Positions 9,968 through 16,285 of a stretch of DNA of 16,285 nt are shown here, piece after piece. Location of the stretch: NCBI GenBank assembly GCA_009602725.1, contig WELB01000025.1:855330-871614 (forward strand). Direction: 5' to 3'. The DNA comes from Spirogloea muscicola. Taxonomy: Eukaryota; Streptophyta; Zygnematophyceae; Spirogloeales; Spirogloeaceae. Under the pieces are notes generated by a model, which saw only the letters and a list, made by a program, of their open reading frames with translations, had not been told where the DNA came from and did not search any database. Every line of letters starts with the position of its first letter. Positions within the stretch are counted from its first letter, which is position 1. The translations under genes and the position numbers were made by a program.

Positions 9968-10180
9968 GGTGCTCGCCCATTGAGAAGAGGGGCTGGCAAA
10001 GCCAGCCAGCAAGGCTTGCGAAACGCCAGCCCAAAATGAATTGACAAAGGTTCGGAGGGGCTTACAAGCGTGTAGCAGCTAAGAAGGGGCCTGAAGATGC
10101 TATGTCAGAACAAAACCGAGAACAGGGGAAGGATGGATCACTCAGTAGTTACGAGTGAAGAGCCTCAGATCCGACAGACT
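9968..10180 (+). repeat. Hairpin repeat, copy U1
   Basis: Begins GGTGCTCGCCCATTGAGAAG, then a hairpin GGGGCTGGCAAAGCCAGCC, a CAGCCCAAAATGAATTGACA-type stretch, AAGGGGCC, and near its far end TTACGAGTGAAGAGCCTCAG. The same order of blocks recurs at 12893-13050 (copy U7). The front half reappears inverted at 10460-10525. No coding function is evident. Confidence 0.7.
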
Positions 10181-10244
10181 AGCTGCCGGAAAGAGAATGC
10201 GGCTGCTGATATTAAAGAATCCAGAAAGGAGGGGACCACTCAAG

Positions 10245-11640
10245 TGTCACCTTCACCCCCTGGCTTCGGTACACCAGCTCACGTGGCGGTGGACTTGCGA
10301 GAACGCCTTCATAAACACCTCGCCCCCCTCCCTTCCCTTCTCCTCCTTGGTGACACAGCTGGCATTGGCCATCCTCACCCGCTGCATCGGCCAACGAGCT
10401 TGCTATCTTCAACGGACAATCGCCCCATAGGGCATGGCGGTGGAGCCCTTCTCGTACTCTGTTCATTCTTTTTCGGGCTGGTTGTTCCAGCCCCTATTCT
10501 CAATGGGCGAGCACTTTCTTCTTCTACAAGGAATATGATGACTCCCTTCTTTTTTCTGCAGTCCCTGGCATCCCCACTACATTCTTCATCTTTCCCCTCA
10601 GCTGCAGCTTCCCTCCAGGCCTCCCTCCCTACCCGCATGGGCGGCCTTGGCTGCCGGTCGTTGGAGCAGACGGCGCAAGCAGCCTTCCTGGGCTGCTGGT
10701 ACCAGATCGCCTCTCTGCTCCCCATGTGCTTCCCTTGCCTCCACGACCCTGTACGCAATGTGGAGGAAGGCTCCCTCCCCTTCCAAGCGGATCTGAGCAG
10801 CATCCGCGACTCAGCCATCGGCTCTTTCCCCTCTCTCCAACCCCTTCTCACGCCATTCTCCACCCTCGCCCAAGCTTCTGATAGAGGGGCACAATCCATA
10901 CTGGTCACGGCAGTGGAAGACTAGCGCCGCAGAAGTCTGAGGAGGCTGCCAGAGATTCATAACAATCTAAAGAGCTTGGCAAGACTTACTTCTCTAGCCA
11001 CACCTGGTGCCACCGAGTGGATAACCTCTCACGCCGTCTCCAACGCTTTCAGCTTCAGCTCCGAGGCCTTTCGGACGTCGCTTCAAATCTTCCTCGGCCT
11101 CCCACCAAACTGCCTGATTGGGGTGCGCCAGTGTGAGTGCGGTTTGCGTGCAGAGGGTGCTGAGCTCGCTACTCACATGCTGAGATGCCCCACTGGACCA
11201 GAAGTGGTGGGCATCCACAACCTCCTCCGCGATGCCCTGGCGGGCTTGATGCGCGACGCCGGCTACCGTGCGGTCGTGGAAGTCATCAATATCATGCCTA
11301 TCACCACGGCCGCCCAGGGACGTCGTCATTGCCGCACACTTGACATTGTGGGCGTGCAACCTGGTGGAGGACCACAAGCCCTGGCCGACGTTGTTGTTGC
11401 GGAGGCGTACAAAAGATCAGCATCGACACGCATCGCTGGTCATGCAGTGGGCGGTGCAGAACAAAGAAAGCTGCAGCACTACGCCGATTACCCCCAATGT
11501 GATCAGCTCCTGCCAGCGGCAATTGACATCTTTGGTTGTCTGGGTCCTCGTTTCCACACCCTCCTTCAAAACATAAAGGCCGCTAATCGATGCCTGAATA
11601 CTAGATGTCAGATACGAAGCGCTTCTGCCACCAACTAGAG
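10245..11640 (+). pseudogene. Decayed reverse-transcriptase-type retroelement, C-terminal portion, copy 1
   Basis: The reading starts near LRERLHKHLAPLPSLLLLGD. It shifts frame at about 10350 into QLALAILTRCIGQRACYLQR, is interrupted by an inverted hairpin repeat at about 10460-10525, and resumes as SLPTRMGGLGCRSLEQTAQA and AFLGCWYQ. A single TAG at 10922-10924 breaks a frame that otherwise continues through LPEIHNNLKSL and TSLATPGATEWI to a stop at 11636-11638. The last part has CECG...H-x-L-x-C-P, then LDIVG...ADVVVAEAYK and PAAIDIFGCLG. That pattern resembles the Cys-His and restriction-like endonuclease region at the end of many algal non-LTR-type reverse-transcriptase proteins. The catalytic polymerase part (Y-x-D-D) is absent, as in 5'-truncated copies. 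It is not functional as it stands. Confidence 0.65.
10460..10525 (-). repeat. Hairpin repeat, inverted half copy U2, inside a retroelement
   Basis: Its reverse complement reads AAGTGCTCGCCCATTGAGAA, then AGGGGCTGGAACAACCAGCC, then CGAAAAAGAATGAACAG. That is the front half of U1 with few changes. It sits inside the copy 1 retroelement frame between the ILTRC and LPTRMGG segments, so it looks like an insertion there. Confidence 0.75.
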
Positions 11641-11984
11641 CTCGACCAGCTTTCTGGTGCAAGGCATTAGCCTGAGCACCTGTAAACAGGCCGAAACTCG
11701 ATGTCGCAAGAACGACAGATTTGCAGCAGGCAAGCCCATCTCAGCCGGAATCACATCTGCACGACCAAGCGGGTCAACCTGCTGTAGGTCATGTAGGCCT
11801 TTAGATGTGCTTACCTTTGTACTTAACCATTTGGCCTTCGTTTGTTTCAAATTCACAAAATTCCCCTCGCCATGGACATCCACGGGTGTTACGGGGGTCG
11901 GTGGTCCTCCTTACTTCGGCTGCTGGCATTTCAAGCTGAACAGTGGCGCCGGGAACAGGGTGCAGCACTGAGAAGAAGAAGAGA

Positions 11985-12145
11985 AAGGGCCCATTGAGGA
12001 TAAGGGCTGTTAAAAGCCAGCCCAAAAAAGAATGAACAAAGGACGAGAAGGGGCCAGGGGAAGCATAAGAAAAACAAGCACAAGAAGAAACAAAGCAGCT
12101 ACGAAGTGCTCAGTAACCCCTGCTAAGCAGCCTCAGGTCAGAGAA
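11985..12145 (+). repeat. Hairpin repeat, copy U3
   Basis: Contains CCCATTGAGGATAAGGGCTG, TTAAAAGCCAGCCCAAAAAA, GAATGAACAAAGGACGAGAA, GGGGCC, and then the inverted end motif GTAACCCCTGCTAAGCAGCC / TCAGGTCAGA. It interrupts retroelement copy 2. Confidence 0.7.
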
Positions 12146-12329
12146 ACTGGGTTCCTGGAGGGGTGCAGCACTTTCTGGAGGCTCGGTGCCTTTGGGGTCT
12201 TGTGTCCTGTTACCGCATGCGTTTATCTATGTCCCTGCAGCACTCCCAAGCGCTTGCTTTGCACCGCCGCGCCGGTCGCGCCCGTGCAGCAGCCTTTGGC
12301 TTGCGCAGCGGGGTTGCTCTTTCTCCCCC

Positions 12330-12390
12330 GAAGAAGTGCTCGTTCACAGAGAAGAGGGGCTGGCAAAGCCAGCCCAAGAAGAATGGACAG
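12330..12390 (+). repeat. Hairpin repeat, half copy U4
   Basis: GAAGAAGTGCTCGTTCACAG, then AGAAGAGGGGCTGGCAAAGC, then CAGCCCAAGAAGAATGGACA. It is inserted between the GLRSG and SDFLLLTQGH segments of retroelement copy 2; copy 3 has no such insert at that point. Confidence 0.75.
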
Positions 12391-12399
12391 CTCATCTGA

Positions 12400-12520
12400 C
12401 TTCCTATTGCTGACGCAGGGTCACTGAGAGCGCCCTGGCTGCCTAGCCTGTGGCTCCGTCATGTACACCTGTATGCATCTGGGTGGCTTTCACAGCCGCT
12501 CTTTTAATTGTCAGCAGCCG
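12400..12520 (+). repeat. Direct repeat with end motif, copy U5
   Basis: Starts with the end motif TCTGACTTCCTATTGCTGAC GCAGGGTCACTGAG. It continues CTGCCTAGCCTGTGGCTCCG, TCATG and ACACCTGTATGCATCTGG. The same text recurs almost unchanged in U6 about 365 bases downstream. Confidence 0.8.
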
Positions 12521-12762
12521 CGTTCATTAGTGTCACGCCCGTCGGTTTTCGCACTTTCCCGGGCATCTCACCGGTATTTGAGAGCCCACTTGCTGACGTC
12601 TTGGAAACGCCCCTGCTTGGCCCGCCTCCACGCAGGCCAGCAGAGCGAGCAGCCCGGCTTCAATGCCGCCGGGTCGCTTGCTCAAGTGTTCAGGATGCGC
12701 CTGGCCATCTACCTGCAGAGATGACGCTCCATGGTTTTAGGAGAAGTGGCTCTCCAAGTGGG

Positions 12763-12890
12763 GGCAAGGACTGCTGACACGGGGGTATCGAGGGCGCCCT
12801 GTCTGCCTAGCCTTTGGCTCCGTCATGAACACCTGTATGCATCTGGCTGGCAGTTTACAGCCGATTCTTTATATGAGCAGCCGCATTCTC
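12763..12890 (+). repeat. Direct repeat with end motif, copy U6
   Basis: Starts CTGCTGACACGGGGGTATCG, then CTGCCTAGCCTTTGGCTCCG, TCATGAACACCTGTATGCAT and CTGGCTGGC. It is about 90% alike to U5 over the central 60 bases by eye, so the two copies separated fairly recently compared with the rest of the block. Confidence 0.8.
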
Positions 12891-12892
12891 TT

Positions 12893-13050
12893 TAAATTGG
12901 GGGCAAGGGCTGTGAGAATCCAGCGCGAAAAGAATTGATGAGGTCCGATGTAACCAAACTACGAAGGGGCCAGACGCGCTATCTCAACTGGTGTAGGATG
13001 AAACACTTGATAAGTACGAGTGAGGAGCCTCAAGTCCGCCAGAGGCCAGA
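12893..13050 (+). repeat. Hairpin repeat, copy U7
   Basis: GGGGGCAAGGGCTGTGAGAA, CCAGCGCGAAAAGAATTGAT, GAAGGGGCCAGACGCGCTAT, and near the end GTACGAGTGAGGAGCCTCAA GTCCG. Its block order equals that of U1. It lies back to back with U6, giving an inverted pair. Confidence 0.65.
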
Positions 13051-13184
13051 GGCCCCAGCCCAGAAAATAGAATGAACGATGGTTGAGGTCCCTAGCCTTC
13101 GCCATCCTCTTTCATGCAGCCCGCTCCTCGGCTGCTGCCTCCGAGTCCGTCAGGGCGACACATTTCCGCCTTCTGATCAATCAG

Positions 13185-13435
13185 ACTTGCACTTGCTGAC
13201 TAGAGGTTACTGAGAGCCCACTTGCTGACGACTCAGGGACTAGTACCCTGCTGTTTGCGCCTTCCGGCCCTCTCAGACCTTGTCCATTCTTTTGGGCTGG
13301 CCTCTCACAGCCACTGCTGTCAATCTGGAAGAGCTATTCTTTCTTTGTGCCATTCGGCCCTCTCAGACCTTGTCAAGTTTTGTCGGGCTGGCTGTACACA
13401 GCCCTTGCCCCCTTTGCGAGAGCCACAATCTTTCT
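13185..13435 (+). repeat. Hairpin repeats in reverse orientation, copies U8 and U9
   Basis: U8 begins with the end motif GACTTGCACTTGCTGACTAG AGGTTACTGAGAGC and runs to GGCCCTCTCAGACCTTGTCC and ATTCTTTTGGGCTGGC with a CACAGCC arm. U9 (about 13345-13435) repeats GGCCCTCTCAGACCTTGTCA, TTTTGTCGGGCTGGC and the arm ACAGCCC. The two are direct repeats of each other over the hairpin half. Confidence 0.7.
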
Positions 13436-13454
13436 GTTAAACAACAGCTCCTCC

Positions 13455-13515
13455 AGTAAATGGCAGGGGCTGTCAAAAGCCAACCCAGAAAGAATGGACA
13501 AGGCCAAAGGGCCGA
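13455..13515 (+). repeat. Hairpin repeat, half copy U10
   Basis: CAGGGGCTGTCAAAAGCCAA CCCAGAAAGAATGGACAAGG, followed by CCAAAGGGCC. Forward orientation. It adjoins U11 in the opposite orientation, again forming an inverted pair. Confidence 0.7.
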
Positions 13516-13546
13516 AAGGCGCCTAAGTCACATTCCTATTGCCTCT

Positions 13547-13755
13547 GACTTGCGGCTGCTGACGCGGGGTCACTTAGCTCCCATACGCTGTAGGCTCTTG
13601 CATGGCTGTGTGCTTTTGGTGCATTTCGGCTCCCTTTGGACCTTGTTCGTTCTTTCTGGGCTGGCTTTCAGCAGCCCCCGCCGCCTTACATTGTAGAGCT
13701 GTTCCTTGCCAGGCCGCAAGCTACTCTAACTTGCTGCTGACTAGGGGTTAGAGTA
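13547..13755 (+). repeat. Hairpin repeat in reverse orientation, copy U11, plus a terminal motif
   Basis: U11 starts TCTGACTTGCGGCTGCTGAC GCGGGGTCACTTAGC and runs through CGGCTCCCTTTGGACCTTGT to TCGTTCTTTCTGGGCTGGCT with a CAGCAGCCCC arm (to about 13690). A further end motif, CTAACTTGCTGCTGACTAGG GGTTAG, closes the repeat block at 13727-13755. Confidence 0.7.
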
Positions 13756-13759
13756 ACAT

Positions 13760-14594
13760 TTAATATCTTGATAGCCCATCAGCTGCAAATTTGTGCAGTT
13801 GCCAAGCAACATACCGTGAGGACCCCCTTTTGGCCCACACGGAGCACCACTCAAAGCAACACTTTGCAACATAGCAACTCTTTGCAATAAGCTGTGCTGG
13901 CTGCAGCCATAAGCATTAGTGCACTGCGACCACCTGAACATGCCAAGCACGAGCATACCGCAGCTCATTGCCATCACATCTTCCGCGCCACGATTACCAA
14001 CTTCACGGCACATACTTCCTCCTGGCGGACGACTTCTCTCACACTCCTGGTTTTCAGCAAGCTCCACGCTGCCCTTTCTGCTGGCAAAAGCAACAATCAA
14101 GTTGACAGTGGCCATGTGTGTAACTGCTCTTGCACTCAAGTTGACTGCCCCCTTACTGGCCAATCAGTGCGCAGGTTTTGAGTCAAACAACACTTGCGTC
14201 TTTGGCACTCATCTGATAATTGCAATTCAGTCTTGTACGTGTTATCCGAGTAAGTCTGGGTTGTATGCATAGTTGCAGGGCCAAGATGACCGCACACGTC
14301 TGGGGTCGTCCTCTAACCCTGCCACCAGAAGCGGCAGTAGCGGCCACGACACAAGGCAGCAGTGGTAGTGGCATCGGCTTGCGATGCAATCTACAAGTAA
14401 CTGCAGGCCATTGCGAGCCAAAGCCACAGCCTTATTCCTTCGCCAGCGCCTGGGCGGGCACAGCCGACGATAGCACGATCTCACAAAAACCCGCCGATGT
14501 CAGGGGTGAGTATCAAGGGCTACTGCAGTATACGTTATGGATGAGCGCCGCCGCCGCCCTGTGGAGCACGGTGGAGATGGCGGCACAGCGATGC
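13760..14594. other. Stretch without a confident gene
   Basis: Stop codons are sparse here in several frames on both strands. The longest ATG-started candidate is a 140-codon - strand ORF (14163-13741) with no recognisable domain; its last codons run into the repeat-block boundary, which argues against it. On the + strand, a possible exon after TAACTGCAG at 14407 (AIASQSHSLIPSPAPGRAQP) ends at a GTGAGT donor at about 14506, but no family match supports it. It may hold an unrecognised small gene or the 3' untranslated region of the - strand gene to the right. Confidence 0.35.
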
Positions 14595-16285
14595 TTATGT
14601 TGGGCAGGCCAGCACTGACACGGGGCTGTGCCCGGCAGCACGTTGGCGCACCTTGAGCTTCTTGAAATCCAGCTCAATGAACTCGTCACTTGCGTCTGAG
14701 CCAAGGCTTGACATCCGTGACAGTGCATCCCCTCCTGGGGCCGCGGCCTTGTTTACATTATAGCTGTCCTTGCCAAGACCACCACCGCCTCCGCAGCTGG
14801 CCGGCACGGTGAGGAGCTGCACCGGCAGCTCAAGAACCAGACCATGCTGGAGCTTCAGCGCCGCACCTGCACTTTCGCTGCTGGCCGGCACTGCGACCTG
14901 AGACTGCACATGCTCGCCAGCGCTAACATCCTCGCTGCGCAGCTCCGCCGAGTGCTCGGTCACGGCCACCATATTTCCTGCATCGTGAGGAGGCACGACA
15001 CTGAAAGCACGCCTGACCGCCACCCTGCCCTTGTTCCTGCACACAAGCTCGGGCACAGCAGCGTCCTGCTGGGGTGTCACCAAGCACCCGCCAGCCGTCG
15101 CGCTCCGCAAGTGCACCAGCGCAGTCGCAGTGAAGCGCTCCTGCTCGTAGTTCGCGCGCTGCAGCTCCAGCGAGCTCCTCAGCCTCGCCTCAAGATCCAG
15201 TGGCCCGGCACTGGAGGGAGCAGGGATGACGGCCGGGCTGCCGGAGCCGCCAGCCAGCAACGCCGTCGGCAGGCTGAGGGCGCAGCGGTGCGCAGGGTCG
15301 CAGCTCGCCGGCAGCATTCGCTGACCCTTCCCTACATTGCGAGCCGGGTGGGACCGCCGGAATGCCGTCGCCAGGCCACAACCCAGGCCGCCTCCGAACC
15401 TGCTCCGCCTCCGGCCCTGCAGCGCGGCAGCCACTTACAGCCATCAGACTCTCAAATGCTCCACAAGCAGCCACTGCAGCGGAAGCCACCATTGCCATCT
15501 CTACAAGAGAGACATGACTTGGCATCCATCCGGGCCGCGGCAGCTCACGAGGATCCAGCTGTCGTTGTCACTGTCCCCCTCGTCCTCAGAGCTGTCTATG
15601 ATAGCGAGCTCGTGCTCGGCGGCACCCGCTGCGAGGCCGCCCGCATCTACATGACATCTCTCCGACAGGAAGCGTCCCAGGATGAAGGCCCCCTCCGGCT
15701 GCAGCAGAGGCAATGCAAGAGTCAGCTAACGACGCAACGCACGGCGTGCGCTGACGTACGGCCCGCAAGTACATGGTGCAAAGGCTTGGTTCCGACAGCC
15801 AGCGGCGCACCTGGTTGGCATTGCCCAGGGTGGCCGGGGCAGCGGCAGCGGCGAGCTCGGCGGCGGCGGCCGCGGCAGTGTCGTCCTCGCCAGACCAGCC
15901 ATCGCTCATGCTGGCGACCTCTGCCGCGGTGGTGTTCCCATTCCCCGGCCTGCTGCTGCTTGCGCTGGACGGCTCTTGCCACCGGGCAGCCGCCTCGGCG
16001 ACCACGCCACTGTCGGTGCCCGTTCTTATCTGCAGCCGCTGTGACAGCCCAACAAAGGCCAAGGCATAGTATAATGCCATCCGGACCTGCCCAGTAGTGT
16101 AGGCACTGCCAATGCCATTTGAGACAGCGGTGTTCAATTCATGGCTAGCGCAGGCTGAGCATGGCGAAGGGCGCAGCAGTCTTACGGGGAGCGCCAGCGC
16201 AGGGCTCAGCCGGCGGCCGCTGGGCCCGGGCGGCGACTGAGCCGGCTCCGAAGCCGGCGCCGCCGGCAGCTCCTGCGGCGCCGCC
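14595..16285 (-). CDS. Unrecognised multi-exon protein with two ATG8-interacting-motif-like sites (5' part beyond the window)
   Basis: Exons in transcription order: >16285-16186, 16086-15760, 15698-15549, 15498-15439, 15416-14595 (stop TAA). Donors include GTAAGA, GTACGT, GTGAGC and GTAAGT, and all junctions are phase 0. The first intron (16185-16087) is optional, since that stretch is also open. About 485 residues are visible. Segments include VRMALYYALAFVGLSQRLQI (amphipathic or weakly hydrophobic), a Ser/Ala-rich linker with SDGWSGEDD, NANQVRRWLSEPSLCTMYLR, and an acidic stretch SSEDEGDSDNDSWIL. A coiled-coil-like LDLEARLRSSLELQRANYEQ follows, and near the C-terminus SLGSDASDEFIELDFKKLK. 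DSWIL and DEFIEL have an aromatic residue, two spacers (I-L or I-E) and a following hydrophobic residue after acidic residues, the ATG8-interacting pattern. I do not recognise the family; a link to autophagy is only a motif-level suggestion. The last exon could instead end at AAG|GTGCGC (about 14664) and continue left. Confidence 0.6.

Larger units (their letters stand above)
11838..12427 (+). pseudogene. Retroelement C-terminal fragment, copy 2, interrupted by two hairpin repeats
   Basis: QIHKIPLAMDIHGCYGGRWS and SLLRLLAFQAEQWRREQGAA (about 11848-11970) match the start of copy 3. After a hairpin repeat (11985-12145) the reading resumes at about 12195 as SCYRMRLSMSLQHSQALALH and RRAGRARAAAFGLRSG. 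A second hairpin repeat (12330-12390) then intervenes, and it ends SSDFLLLTQGH with TGA at 12425-12427. In copy 3 the corresponding segments are close together without hairpins. The copy is therefore broken by insertions. Confidence 0.55.

Noticed and set aside
10097-10924. A 275-codon + strand ORF as an intact gene
   Set aside because: Its first third crosses a hairpin repeat and a frameshift relative to the retroelement pattern. Only the latter part matches, and the frame continues past the TAG, so it is treated as part of a pseudogene.
9968-13755. The repeat cluster as a CRISPR array
   Set aside because: Copies are imperfect, occur in both orientations and have irregular spacing, in a eukaryotic-type genome.
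14844-16097. A 417-codon + strand ORF
   Set aside because: Its product is Arg/His/Gln/Pro-rich without a domain. The - strand has spliceable exons with good donors and acceptors and acidic motifs, so this is antisense to the likelier gene.
1-16285. tRNA or rRNA genes
   Set aside because: I saw no tRNA-like A and B boxes with a matching cloverleaf and no rRNA-like sequence, though I could not run a covariance search.

Overview
The window looks like nuclear DNA of a green alga (Chlorophyta, perhaps Trebouxiophyceae or Chlorophyceae). The genes are GC-rich and broken into many short exons whose introns end in TTGCAG/CTGCAG. The recognisable proteins are plant-type: a BLISTER-like coiled-coil protein, an XB3/XBAT-type ankyrin-RING ligase, half of a plant-type heat shock factor DNA-binding domain, and a TAF15/FUS-type RanBP2 zinc finger. 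The species cannot be named from the sequence.

Left part (1-5583, + strand). A zinc-finger exon pair (1-35 and 412-~471) runs through a GGC repeat into the first half of an HSF DNA-binding domain (536-727). That ends at the intron site conserved in plant HSFs. The sequence then runs through a CCG repeat into a long low-complexity exon, followed by ten short exons that encode the conserved coiled coil and C-terminus of BLISTER (stop at 5583). The three pieces share one reading frame but belong to three unrelated families, and the junctions lie at simple repeats. This is either a real fusion locus or an assembly chimera.

Middle-left (6065-9145, - strand). A 13-exon gene for an ankyrin-repeat/RING-HCa E3 ubiquitin ligase, reconstructed exon by exon with consistent splice phases from an N-myristoylation-type MG start to a C3HC4 RING. 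It converges on the BLISTER gene, with 481 bases between the two stop codons. 9146-9600 is its upstream region.

Middle-right (about 9600-13760). A repeat-rich block with no intact gene. It holds decayed C-terminal pieces of reverse-transcriptase-type retroelements in both orientations, carrying a frameshift, a nonsense codon and insertions. It also holds about a dozen imperfect copies of a short repeat with a hairpin core (GGGCTGGC...GCCAGCCC) and a conserved end motif. Several hairpin copies interrupt the retroelement coding pieces.

Right part. 13760-14594 has no confident gene. 14595-16285 (- strand) is the 3' portion of an unrecognised multi-exon gene that continues beyond the window. Its protein is rich in Ala/Ser/Gly and has two acidic-flanked motifs (DSWIL and DEFIEL) resembling ATG8-interacting motifs.
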